This document shows positions 17,803-26,178 of a stretch of DNA of 64,000 bases, piece after piece. Every line of letters starts with the position of its first letter. The first letter of the stretch is position 1. The DNA lies in NCBI GenBank assembly GCA_030601845.1, contig JAUWAY010000006.1:1-64000 (forward strand). Direction: 5' to 3'. The position numbers and the translations under genes are program-made. The notes below the pieces were generated by a model. The model made no database searches and was not told where the DNA came from. It was given only the letters and a program-made list of their open reading frames with translations. This DNA comes from Phycisphaerae bacterium (GTDB lineage Bacteria; Planctomycetota; Phycisphaerae; Sedimentisphaerales; Anaerobacaceae).

Positions 17803-18822
17803 ATGGCAGTAAAGTTGAGAATGACGAGAATAGGCAGGCGGCATCGGCCGTTTTTCAGAATCAATGCGGTCGAATCACGTACCCCGCGCGACGGCAGAGT
17901 CTTGGAAAAACTGGGCCATTACGACCCGATTGAGAAAGACCCCGCCAAACAGATTGTACTTAACCGCGAGCGAGTAGAGTACTGGCTCGATAAAGGAGCA
18001 ATACCGTCTGATACGGTCTCCCAAATTCTGCTTCGCCACGGCATCAAACACAAATTTGCCGAGCAAAAGACAGCTCGGCGTGCAAGGGCCAGGGCCATGG
18101 CTCGTGCCAAAGGCAAGCTCTTTACAAAAGCCGAAAGGATAGCTGCCGAAAAAGAGGCCTCCCAGGCCGAAGAAAAGGCCAAGCAGCAAGCCGAATCACA
18201 GGCCAAGGCAGCCAAAGAGAAAACCGAAGCCGAGGAAAAAGCTAAGGCCGAAGAAAAGGCAAAAGCCGAAGCCAAGCCTGAAGCAGTGGAAGAAAAGGCT
18301 GAGGCCAAAGTGGCGGAAGAAAAAGTAGAAGCTAAAGCTGCCGAAGAAAAGGCCAAGGCCAAAGCCGAAGAAGAAGCCAAAGCCGAAGAAAAGGCAAAGC
18401 AGCAAGCCGAATCACAGGCCAAGGCAGCCAAAGAGAAAACCAAAGCCGAGGAAAAAGCTAAGGCCGAAGAAAAGGCAAAAGCTGAAGCGGTGAAAGAAAA
18501 GACCAAGGCAGCCGAAGAAAAGGTAGAAACTAAGGTCGCCGAAGAAAAAGCTAAAGCCGAAGACAAGGCAAAAGCCAGGGCCAAAGACAAGGCCAAAGCC
18601 AAAGAAAAAATCGAAGCCGAGGCTGAAACAAAAGCCGAGACCAAAGCCAGGGATAAAACCGACGCCGAAGTAGCTAAAAAAGCCAAGGCTAAAAAAGCCA
18701 AAGCTAAAAAGCCAAAAGCCAAAACAGCTAAAAAAAAGACCACGGCCAAAGCAGCTAAAGAAGCCAAAACTAAAGTAGCGCAAGAAAAAGCCAGGGCCGA
18801 TGTAGCAGAAGAAAAAACCTGA
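17803..18822 (+). CDS. rpsP: 30S ribosomal protein S16 with 250-residue K/A/E-rich tail
   Basis: 339 residues; ordinary S16 is about 80-90. Residues 1-85 are canonical (VKLRMTRIGRRHRPFFR, then LGHYDP, and RVEYWLDKGAIPSDTV). Residues about 110-339 are almost only Lys, Ala and Glu, predicted to be one long charged helix. The end is histone H1-like (KKAKAKKAKAKKPKAK). The tail carries an internal 72-codon duplication. A MITE-like element starts 14 nt after the stop, and K/A/E-coding sequence resumes beyond it, so the tail was probably longer before insertion. The tail may bind rRNA or DNA on the ribosome surface; that is inference. Confidence 0.9.
   Translation: MAVKLRMTRIGRRHRPFFRINAVESRTPRDGRVLEKLGHYDPIEKDPAKQIVLNRERVEYWLDKGAIPSDTVSQILLRHGIKHKFAEQKTARRARARAMARAKGKLFTKAERIAAEKEASQAEEKAKQQAESQAKAAKEKTEAEEKAKAEEKAKAEAKPEAVEEKAEAKVAEEKVEAKAAEEKAKAKAEEEAKAEEKAKQQAESQAKAAKEKTKAEEKAKAEEKAKAEAVKEKTKAAEEKVETKVAEEKAKAEDKAKARAKDKAKAKEKIEAEAETKAETKARDKTDAEVAKKAKAKKAKAKKPKAKTAKKKTTAKAAKEAKTKVAQEKARADVAEEKT
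18166..18489 (+). repeat. Internal duplication in the rpsP tail
   Basis: About 108 nt starting at 18166 recur nearly unchanged at 18382, an offset of 216 nt (72 codons). The encoded unit contains QQAESQAKAAKEKT. This points to recent growth of the tail by in-frame duplication. Confidence 0.8.
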
Positions 18823-18835
18823 ACCGAAGCTAATG

Positions 18836-19014
18836 CTCTGTCGCAACGCAAGTGATGATTGTCATTCCTGCTCCTGCTGCTTCGCTTTGCGAAGCAAAAG
18901 CGGCAGGGGTAAACTTGTCCCCGCGAAGGCGGGGAGCAGGAATCCAGAACTGTAGGCGCTCTGCGGTCCGTATCGACTACGGAACGACAACTCACTAAAG
19001 CATACGCGACAGAG
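18836..19014. mobile_element. MITE-like element, 179 bp
   Basis: Terminal inverted repeats begin CTCTGTCGC and end GCGACAGAG. They extend imperfectly through AGTGA and TTGTC to an inner ATTCCTGC palindrome that matches the dispersed palindromes at 1149 and 32748. It contains no gene. It separates the end of rpsP from trmD. No clear target duplication is visible. Confidence 0.7.
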
Positions 19015-19121
19015 AACTAAGGTAAAAGCCAATGCTAAGCCTAAAGAAGCTAAAGCTGAAACTGACTCGCAAGCCAGAGGAGAAAAGCAAACAACTTCAC
19101 GTGAGCAGACAGGCAGGAGTG

Positions 19122-19814
19122 ATGAGGATTGACATTCTTACCCTTTTTCCGGAGATGTTCCAATCACCCCTGAGCCATTCGATATTAAAGAGGGCGCAGG
19201 ATAACGGTATAGTCGATATCGCTGTTACCAATATAAGGGATTTCGCCACCGACAATTATAATAAGGTTGATGACAAGCCCTATGGCGGCGGGCCCGGTAT
19301 GGTTATGATGCCTGGACCGGTCTTCGATTGTTTCGAATATGTCCAGAAGCTCTCACCGGAAAAAGGCCGTCCTATCCTCCTGACCCCACAGGGACAGAAA
19401 TTCAATCAGGCAAAAGCAGCAGAATTAAGCAAAGAAAAACGCCTGATTTTAATCGCCGGCAGATATGAAGGATTCGATGAGCGAATCCGCACGGGCCTTG
19501 GTGCCGAGCAAATCTCGATGGGCGATTATGTCTTAACCGGCGGCGAACTGGCTGCTATGGTAGTCGTCGATGCCGTGGTCAGATTATTACCCGGTGCACT
19601 TGGTGACGAGGATTCTCCAAAAGACGATTCCTTCAGTGCCGGCCTGCTGGAGTACCCGCAATATACCAGGCCGGAAGTCTTTCGAGGTATGAGCGTCCCT
19701 AACATTCTTTTAAGCGGCGACCATAACAAAATAGACGAGTGGCGACGCTGGCAGGCCCTCAAAAGAACAAGAAGGTCCCGGCCGGATTTGTTGAAAAGAA
19801 ATAATAAAGAATAA
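19122..19814 (+). CDS. trmD: tRNA (guanine-N1)-methyltransferase
   Basis: 230 residues from the ATG after GCAGGAG. A frame open from 19032 would add 30 non-homologous residues, and that stretch in another frame is a relic of the rpsP K/A/E tail. It methylates G37 of tRNAs reading CNN/purine codons using SAM. It begins [13 protein letters not shown]. The knot region carries [20 protein letters not shown] and [13 protein letters not shown], and a C-terminal DNA/RNA-binding helix domain ends in RRWQALKRT. rimM, usual between rpsP and trmD, is absent here. Confidence 0.93.
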   Translation: MRIDILTLFPEMFQSPLSHSILKRAQDNGIVDIAVTNIRDFATDNYNKVDDKPYGGGPGMVMMPGPVFDCFEYVQKLSPEKGRPILLTPQGQKFNQAKAAELSKEKRLILIAGRYEGFDERIRTGLGAEQISMGDYVLTGGELAAMVVVDAVVRLLPGALGDEDSPKDDSFSAGLLEYPQYTRPEVFRGMSVPNILLSGDHNKIDEWRRWQALKRTRRSRPDLLKRNNKE

Positions 19815-19825
19815 GAATACAAAAT

Positions 19826-21172
19826 ATGAAAACCTTTAGTCGACGCGATTTTTTAAAAACCTCTGCAGCAGTCGCAGCAGGAGAATATGTGCTCTCGAAC
19901 CGGACTTTGGAACTCCGGATGGGTGCAAAGCGGCCGAACATCATCCTTATTTTCAGTGATGACCAGGGCTATGGCGACCTGAGCTGCTACCCGCACACAC
20001 TGCCCATACAAACACCGAATATCGACCGCCTGGCCTCGGAAGGCCTGCGCTTGACCGACGCCCACGTCAGCGCCCCTATCTGCAGCCCCTCTCGTGCCGG
20101 CTTACTAACCGGACGATACCAGCAGCGCTTCGGATACTACGGCAACGGGGACGCCGAGCCCGGCATCCCCACAAGCCAGCGCCTGCTCGGACACTATCTC
20201 AAACCGGCCGGTTACACTACCGCCTGCATCGGCAAATGGCACCTCGGCTGGGAAGAGAAAAATCACCCGCTGAATATGGGCTTCGACGAGTTCTTCGGCT
20301 TCCTCGGAGGACAGCACGACTATTTCGACCCAAACATCGGACATCCGGGCGTAGGCCAGGACCCCAACGGCTACGCACCAATCTACGATGGCACAGAGCT
20401 CGTAGAGCAAATCGAATACACAACCATAGACTTTACCCGCCGGGCACTGGACTTCATCAACCGCCACGCACATCACCCGTTCTGCCTGTATCTGGCCTAC
20501 AATGCCATACACGGCCCGCTGCAGGCGCCGCAGGAATATCTCGCCCGATACAATAACGGCGCCACCAACCGCGACAAAGTCAGGGCAATGTTAGACGTTA
20601 TGGACGAGGGAGTAGGCCAGCTCCTCGACACACTAAAAAATAATGGTATCGACGATAACACGATGGTGTTCTTTATCAGTGACAACGGCGGCAGTCTGAG
20701 CACCGGACACCACAACTGGAAGCTGCGCGAGGGCAAAGGACGTCTGTTCGAGGGTGGAATCCGCATCCCCTTTATCGTCCGCTGGCCGAAGGGACTGCCA
20801 AAGAACAAGACATACTCGGCACCCGTCATAACACTTGACGTGCTGCCGACCATCCTCGCCGCCGTCGGCCTCCAGCCCCCCGATGACCCTGCACTCGACG
20901 GCGTCAACCTGCTGCCATACTTCCAGGGAAAGATTTCAGAGCCGCCGCACGAGCTGCTCTATTGGAGCTTTGCCGAAAAGACCAACCGATGGGCCATCCG
21001 CCGAGGTGACTGGAAGCTCGTCCATGAAAAAAGTGACTTTGGCCTCTATAATCTCAAAAACGATCTGCAGGAGCAGAATAATCTCATAGAAGACCAGCCC
21101 CAAATCACGGAGGAATTGACAGCCCTCTACGAGAGCTGGATACAACAGATGCCCCCCCGCATTGGCGGGTAG
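19826..21172 (+). CDS. Tat-exported sulfatase
   Basis: 448 residues. The Tat motif is SRRDFLK. S1 family: FSDDQGYGDLSC metal ligands, formylglycine site CSPSR (Cys86), IGKWHLGW, and SDNGGSLSTGHHNWKLR ligands. The layout matches compact arylsulfatases/N-acetylgalactosamine-6-sulfatases. It starts 11 nt after trmD and so is probably on the same transcript. It is the first of three sulfatases inserted between trmD and rplS. Confidence 0.9.
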   Translation: MKTFSRRDFLKTSAAVAAGEYVLSNRTLELRMGAKRPNIILIFSDDQGYGDLSCYPHTLPIQTPNIDRLASEGLRLTDAHVSAPICSPSRAGLLTGRYQQRFGYYGNGDAEPGIPTSQRLLGHYLKPAGYTTACIGKWHLGWEEKNHPLNMGFDEFFGFLGGQHDYFDPNIGHPGVGQDPNGYAPIYDGTELVEQIEYTTIDFTRRALDFINRHAHHPFCLYLAYNAIHGPLQAPQEYLARYNNGATNRDKVRAMLDVMDEGVGQLLDTLKNNGIDDNTMVFFISDNGGSLSTGHHNWKLREGKGRLFEGGIRIPFIVRWPKGLPKNKTYSAPVITLDVLPTILAAVGLQPPDDPALDGVNLLPYFQGKISEPPHELLYWSFAEKTNRWAIRRGDWKLVHEKSDFGLYNLKNDLQEQNNLIEDQPQITEELTALYESWIQQMPPRIGG

Positions 21173-21217
21173 CTGCCGTCAGCTCAAAAGCAAGAAACAA
21201 ATAAAAAAAGGACCAAA

Positions 21218-22723
21218 ATGAAGGATTTACTCAATCGTCGCGATTTTCTAAAAGTTGCAGGCCTGGGTGCCGGTGCGGTGGCGCTGCCGGGATCTGTGCT
21301 CAGTGGGCCCGCCGGAACCGCCGAGGCAAAGCGACCCAACGTTATTTTTCTGCTCACCGATGACCAGGCATACAGCGCTATCGGATGCAATGGAAACAGT
21401 GTCATTAAGACACCGAATATGGACAAACTCGGCGCAGACGGTGTCATCTTTGACAGGGCATACACCACCACCTCGATTTGCATGGCAAGCCGGGCGACCT
21501 TTATGACCGGACTGTATGAGTACAGAACCGGATGCAATTTTTCGCACGGCCCGCTCGACCAGGATAAATTTGACCTCTCCTATCCCGTCCTTTTGAGAAA
21601 GGCCGGCTACCGCATCGGCTTTATCGGAAAGTTCGGCTTCGCAGTAAAACCCACGCCTGAACCAAGCAAACACTGGAGCGACAGAAAAGATATGCCGGAA
21701 AACCAGTTCGACTTCTGGTGTGGTTTCCCGGGCCAGGGAAGCTACGAGATGGAAAAGATGAAGCAGTACCCTTACCTGGCCAAATATGCCGAGAACAACG
21801 AGTGCTTGACCGCAGCAATGGCGGATATGGCCACGGACTTCCTCAGAGGCTGCAAACCCGGCGAGCCGTTTTGTCTCTCCGTCAGTTTCAAGGCGCCACA
21901 CTCCCCGCACGAGCCGGACCCCGCATACGATAAGCTCTACGAAGAAACAGTGAAATTTCCCAGGCCCGCAAATTATGGTGAGCAGTGTGCCGAGCATCTG
22001 CCCGCCCAGGCCAGGAGCGGCCGACAGGTCAGATTAGGCAGCTCCTATGCTCCGGAAGCATTCGACAGCAATATGAGTCTCTACTACCGACAAATCTACG
22101 GAGTGGATGTCACCCTTGGAGCAATCCGGGACGAGCTGAAACGGCTCAAGTTTGATGACAACACCGTCATCATCTTTTCCTCTGACAACGGTTACTCCTG
22201 CGGCAGCCACGGCTTCGGCGGCAAAGTACTTCCCTACGAGGAGGCCTCACGTGTGCCGCTGATTATCTACGACCCACGACACGAATCCGCAGCAAAACGC
22301 CGGCACGTCAAGCAACTGGCCGGAAACATCGATATAGCCCCGACAATCCTCGATTTGGCCGGCCTCGAATTTCCAAAATCCGTCCAGGGCAAAACGCTCA
22401 TCCCACTTATGAGCAATCCCGCCCGCCAGATTCACGATTCACTGCTGCTGATAAACGTCTGGGGAACGTCCAGCGCACAATCTCTGGCCGTTCTCACAAA
22501 ACGCTTCAAATATATTTACTGGTTCGATGGCGATGCCGCCGAAGAACTATACGACATCGAAAACGACCCCCTCGAAATGAAAAACCTCGCCGGTAATCCA
22601 GACTATGCCGCCGTTCTGGCACAGATGCAAACAAAATATGACACCTGGCTTGCCGACTGGACTAAAACTTCTATTATGCGTGATGATTACCAAAAGTATT
22701 CGACAATTGCTAAGCGAAGATAA
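21218..22723 (+). CDS. Tat-exported sulfatase with CxAxR site
   Basis: 501 residues. The Tat motif is NRRDFLK. S1 sulfatase with LTDDQAYSAIGC, and formylglycine site CMASR (Cys88), the alanine variant of the C-x-P/A-x-R signature. It also has IGKFGFAV and SDNGYSCGSHGFGGK. The CxAxR form is typical of a sulfatase subgroup different from its neighbours, so the cluster is not a simple tandem duplication. It is 45 nt after the previous sulfatase. Confidence 0.88.
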   Translation: MKDLLNRRDFLKVAGLGAGAVALPGSVLSGPAGTAEAKRPNVIFLLTDDQAYSAIGCNGNSVIKTPNMDKLGADGVIFDRAYTTTSICMASRATFMTGLYEYRTGCNFSHGPLDQDKFDLSYPVLLRKAGYRIGFIGKFGFAVKPTPEPSKHWSDRKDMPENQFDFWCGFPGQGSYEMEKMKQYPYLAKYAENNECLTAAMADMATDFLRGCKPGEPFCLSVSFKAPHSPHEPDPAYDKLYEETVKFPRPANYGEQCAEHLPAQARSGRQVRLGSSYAPEAFDSNMSLYYRQIYGVDVTLGAIRDELKRLKFDDNTVIIFSSDNGYSCGSHGFGGKVLPYEEASRVPLIIYDPRHESAAKRRHVKQLAGNIDIAPTILDLAGLEFPKSVQGKTLIPLMSNPARQIHDSLLLINVWGTSSAQSLAVLTKRFKYIYWFDGDAAEELYDIENDPLEMKNLAGNPDYAAVLAQMQTKYDTWLADWTKTSIMRDDYQKYSTIAKRR

Positions 22724-22753
22724 AACCTATAAGCAGAAAGCAGAAACGAAAAA

Positions 22754-24250
22754 ATGAGCACACAAGATTACACACGACGCGATTTCCTAAAAGCCGCAGG
22801 TCTCGGCGCCGCCGCGCTGGCGCTGCCGGGCTGCGCAAGTGCCTCTCACTCGATTTCGCCCATCGCCTCAAACAAAAAACCAAACATCATCTTCATTATG
22901 GCCGACGACCTCGGACCTGAATGGCTGAGCTGCTACGGCTCCGATGAAATCAAAACCCCAAACCTCGACAAGCTGGCCAGAGAGGGAATGCGATTCTCCA
23001 ACGCCTATTCTATGGCACAATGCTCGCCCACTCGTATGACACTCTTAACTGGGCAGTACCCCTGGCGACATGGCTGGGTCAACCACTGGGACGTGCCCCG
23101 ATGGGGCACCGCCTGGTACTTCGACTGGAAACATAATATCTCTTTTGCACGCCTGATGAAGACCGCCGGCTACGCCACCGCCGTCGCCGGAAAGTGGCAG
23201 ATTAACGACTTCCGCGTCCACCCCGACGTTATGGAAAAGCACGGCTTCGACCAGTGGTGTATGTGGACCGGCTACGAAAAAGGCAACCCGCCCAGCGGAA
23301 AACGCTACTGGGACCCTTACATCAACACAAGGGCCGGAAGCAAAACCTACAAGGGCAAGTTCGGCACAGACGTATTCCTGGACTTCCTCATTGACTTTAT
23401 GAAGCGCCACAAAAATGAGCCGATGATGCTGTACTTCCCTATGGCCCTCACACACGGGCCGCTTACCAACACCCCACTCGACACCGACGCCAAGCGCAAC
23501 GTAGAACGCTTCAAAGCTATGGTCCGCTACACCGATCACGCCGTCGGCCGGCTGGTCAAGGCACTCGATGACCTCAATATCCGCAACAATACTATCATAT
23601 TCTTCACCGCCGACAACGGCACCAGCGGGAGCATAACAGCACGAATGAACGGCCGGCTGGTCAGAGGTGGTAAAGCTACCCTCGGTGAGCCCGGTGTCCA
23701 AATGCCGTTCATTGTCAATGGCCCCGGGCTCGTCCCCGCCGGCGTCGTAACCGATGCCCTTACAGACTTCACCGACATCCTGCCGACCTTCGCTGAACTG
23801 GGCGGAGCAAAATTGCCCACAGGCGCCGTCACTGACGGCCGCTCCATCGCAAAGCTCATTCTCGGCAAAGAAAAAGATTCCCCTCGCCGGTGGATTATGT
23901 CAATGGCCTACGGCGCAGCGAAAGTTACCCAAACCGGCACCGAGCCGGTTCAGACATTCACCGACCGGGTCATCCGTAACAAGCAGTACAAGCTGTGGGT
24001 GCTCAACGGCAAAAATGCAAAATTGTTCGATTTAATCGCCGACCCCACAGAAATAAACAACCTGATTGACAGCACAGACCCCAAGGTTGTCGCCGCCCGC
24101 ACCAAACTTGAGGCTGTCGTTAAATCCTGCCCTAAAAAGGACAATAAGCTAAATTGCGACCAGATACCGCCCCAGCCCTGGGCCCGCAAGCCGGATAGGG
24201 TACCTGAAAAAACAACAACCACCCAAAAGGACGAAAAGAGCAAATTTTGA
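22754..24250 (+). CDS. Tat-exported sulfatase lipoprotein
   Basis: 498 residues. The Tat motif TRRDFLK is followed by lipobox ALPGC. S1 sulfatase: MADDLGPEWLSC, formylglycine site CSPTR (Cys90), and TADNGTSGS ligands. Directly before it lies a short 7-nt repeat (AAGCAGA twice). It is the last of the sulfatases before rplS. All four cluster sulfatases share a near-identical RRDFLK signal but diverge elsewhere, which suggests exchange of signal segments or common cassette origin. Confidence 0.9.
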   Translation: MSTQDYTRRDFLKAAGLGAAALALPGCASASHSISPIASNKKPNIIFIMADDLGPEWLSCYGSDEIKTPNLDKLAREGMRFSNAYSMAQCSPTRMTLLTGQYPWRHGWVNHWDVPRWGTAWYFDWKHNISFARLMKTAGYATAVAGKWQINDFRVHPDVMEKHGFDQWCMWTGYEKGNPPSGKRYWDPYINTRAGSKTYKGKFGTDVFLDFLIDFMKRHKNEPMMLYFPMALTHGPLTNTPLDTDAKRNVERFKAMVRYTDHAVGRLVKALDDLNIRNNTIIFFTADNGTSGSITARMNGRLVRGGKATLGEPGVQMPFIVNGPGLVPAGVVTDALTDFTDILPTFAELGGAKLPTGAVTDGRSIAKLILGKEKDSPRRWIMSMAYGAAKVTQTGTEPVQTFTDRVIRNKQYKLWVLNGKNAKLFDLIADPTEINNLIDSTDPKVVAARTKLEAVVKSCPKKDNKLNCDQIPPQPWARKPDRVPEKTTTTQKDEKSKF

Positions 24251-24343
24251 AAAACTGCTTGTCTTCAGGACAAAAATAGCTATACTAAAAACAAATACAT
24301 AAGTGATAGGTGCCTTTGTGCACTTTACTTAGGAGATAAATCA

Positions 24344-24712
24344 GTGAAAACCCAAATACTCGACGCTGTCGAGAGCAAAACTCTGAAGAAAAATATACCG
24401 CATTTTGAAATAGGCGATACCGTAGATGTGCGCTGCAGAATCAGGGAAGGCGATAAAGAACGCATCCAGGTATTTACCGGCACGGTAATCGCCCGCAGAG
24501 GCCGAGGCATCAACGAAACCTTCACTGTCCGCCGAATCATCGCCAACGAGGGCGTCGAGCGTATCTTCCCGCTTCATTCGCCCAATGTCGTCGATATCAA
24601 GCCGACCAGAAGCGGCAAAACAAGACGCGCAAAACTCTATTTCCTCCGCAAGCGAACCGGCAAGGCCGTCAAACTCGCCCACCGCCACAGCGAACATACC
24701 GTCTCAAAATAA
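24344..24712 (+). CDS. rplS: 50S ribosomal protein L19
   Basis: 122 residues from GTG, with AGGAGA 9 nt upstream. Canonical sequence: FEIGDTVDVRCRIREGDKER, then FTGTVIARRGRG, IFPLHSP, and GKTRRAKLYFLRKRTGK. L19 sits at the 30S-50S interface. It closes the ffh-rpsP-trmD-rplS order expected in bacteria, here 4.5 kb from trmD because of the sulfatases. Confidence 0.95.
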   Translation: MKTQILDAVESKTLKKNIPHFEIGDTVDVRCRIREGDKERIQVFTGTVIARRGRGINETFTVRRIIANEGVERIFPLHSPNVVDIKPTRSGKTRRAKLYFLRKRTGKAVKLAHRHSEHTVSK

Positions 24713-24714
24713 CG

Positions 24715-24746
24715 ACATACAACATACGAAATACGAGATACGAAAT
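24715..24746. repeat. Heptamer array at the yraN start
   Basis: ATACGAA-like units with a 7-nt period lie between rplS and yraN. They run into the probable start codons of yraN. Confidence 0.75.
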
Positions 24747-25136
24747 TTGCTGTTCAATAAACGCAATTTATTGTCCGACCGCAAACGGCTCGGCCGATGG
24801 GGTGAAAAACGCTGCGAGAGGTTCTTAAAAAGAAAAGGCCTAAAAAAGCTCACCCGCAACTTCTCCTGCAAGACCGGTGAAATCGACCTTGTTATGGTCG
24901 ACACCGATAAGACCATTGTCTTCGTCGAGGTCAGAACCAAGGCGGATGAAAGTTTTGGCCCGCCGGAATCAACCATCACCCCCGCCAAAAAAACCAGATT
25001 ATTCCGGACAGCCCGCTATTTTATCACAACCAATAATATCAAGGACCGCCCCTATCGCTTTGATGTCGTTACGATAGTGCTGACGCCAACCGGCCCACCA
25101 AAAATAAAACATTATAAAAACGCTTTTGTGCCATAA
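24747..25136 (+). CDS. yraN: UPF0102 (YraN) nuclease-like protein
   Basis: 129 residues if started at TTG 24747; TTG 24771 gives 121 and no ATG is available. Conserved features: RLGRWGEKRCERFLKRKG, then TGEIDLVMVD and FVEVRTKADESFG, the PD-(D/E)xK-like nuclease core (E, D, E-x-R/K). The frame is open upstream through the heptamer array into rplS, so the array sets the initiation region. The rplS-yraN neighbourhood is common. The cellular role of the family is not settled. Confidence 0.8.
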   Translation: MLFNKRNLLSDRKRLGRWGEKRCERFLKRKGLKKLTRNFSCKTGEIDLVMVDTDKTIVFVEVRTKADESFGPPESTITPAKKTRLFRTARYFITTNNIKDRPYRFDVVTIVLTPTGPPKIKHYKNAFVP

Positions 25137-25140
25137 AACA

Positions 25141-25920
25141 ATGGAACTGATTGATACGCATTGTCACCTGACTTTTGACGAATTGGCCGATGATGTTGAA
25201 GGTGTTATCGAACGAAGTAAGGCCGCCGGCGTTACCGGCTGGATAACCGTAGGTACAGACACCCAGCAAAATCAAAGGGTACTTCAGCTTGCTGAAAGGC
25301 ACGAGAATATGTATGCAGCTGTCGGAATTCATCCACACGATGCAAAAGATGTCACCACAGAGACAATCTCTGAATTGAAAAAGCTTGCAAAAAATAAAAA
25401 GGTCGTTGCAATCGGCGAGACAGGACTGGACTTTCACTATGACTTTTCACCGCCCAGCGACCAAAGAAGAGTCTTCGCTGCACAGCTAAAAATCGCCGCC
25501 GAGCTAAATCTGCCCGTGATTGTCCATTGCAGAGAGGCATTCGACGAAACCATCGATACTTTAGAGCGTTTCGGCTCAGGCGTAAAAAAAGTAGTTTTTC
25601 ACTGCTTCGGCGGCTCAGTTAAGCAGGCAAAGATTGTTCTCGATTATGGTTTTTACATCTCTTTTACCGGCGTAGTTACTTTCAAAAACGCCGACCCCGT
25701 CCGCCAGGCTGCCAAAATCGTGCCACTGGACAAACTTATGCTTGAGACCGATTGCCCGTATATGTCACCTGAGCCGATGCGAAAGCAAAAAATAAATGAG
25801 CCGGCACTTCTCATTCACACCGCCAGGTGCTTAGCTGAGCTCAAAGGCCTGGATTTGGCCGACTTCGCCAAAGCCGTAACCGCCACCACCACAACCTTTT
25901 TCGCCCTGCCGGACAGGTAA
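25141..25920 (+). CDS. tatD: TatD family metal-dependent DNase
   Basis: 259 residues from the ATG before ELIDTHCHL. It is an amidohydrolase TIM barrel that acts as a 3'-5' exonuclease on DNA/RNA. Metal ligands: DTHCHL near residue 5, GETGLDFHYD near 95, VIVHCREA near 128, FHCFGGS near 153 and LETDCPYMSPEP near 203. Length is normal. It starts 4 nt after yraN. Confidence 0.92.
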   Translation: MELIDTHCHLTFDELADDVEGVIERSKAAGVTGWITVGTDTQQNQRVLQLAERHENMYAAVGIHPHDAKDVTTETISELKKLAKNKKVVAIGETGLDFHYDFSPPSDQRRVFAAQLKIAAELNLPVIVHCREAFDETIDTLERFGSGVKKVVFHCFGGSVKQAKIVLDYGFYISFTGVVTFKNADPVRQAAKIVPLDKLMLETDCPYMSPEPMRKQKINEPALLIHTARCLAELKGLDLADFAKAVTATTTTFFALPDR

Positions 25921-25972
25921 GTGCGTAAGTTACCAGAAACTCAAGACCAGAGAACATAAAAGGCCAAACTTG

Positions 25973-26000
25973 GGTCTTCGGTCTTTAGTCTTGTGTCTTA
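25973..26000. repeat. Heptamer array
   Basis: GGTCTTC, GGTCTTT and related units spaced by exactly 7 nt, in the tatD-dnaG gap. Confidence 0.75.
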
Positions 26001-26069
26001 TCCCACCAACTGTCCAAAATAATTAGAAACAGCTTTAACAATACTAAAAGCGGGGTTTTATGATATGAC

Positions 26070-26097
26070 TTGACTTTTTCGCAAATCGGACTATATT
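26070..26097 (+). promoter_or_regulatory. Promoter for dnaG-rpoD
   Basis: TTGACT, a 16-nt spacer, then TATATT, about 80 nt before dnaG. Confidence 0.6.
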
Positions 26098-26112
26098 TAA
26101 GTAGCAAACCTT

Positions 26113-26173
26113 TAATTGATAATTGATGGATGGAGCGTTAAAAATAATCAATAGAAAATAATCAATAATCAAT
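26113..26173. repeat. Heptamer array ahead of dnaG
   Basis: TAATTGA and TCAATAA units at a 7-nt period fill the leader between the promoter and the dnaG start. Confidence 0.7.
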
Positions 26174-26178
26174 TTGTT

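Noticed and set aside
17919-18995. 358-residue frame on the minus strand across rpsP
   Set aside because: It is the complement of the K/A/E-rich tail (Ser/Ala/Phe-rich translation) with no start site or plausible fold. The plus-strand S16 is certain.
19032-19121. N-terminal extension of trmD
   Set aside because: No homology to TrmD, the true start has GCAGGAG, and the DNA is a relic of the rpsP tail in another frame.
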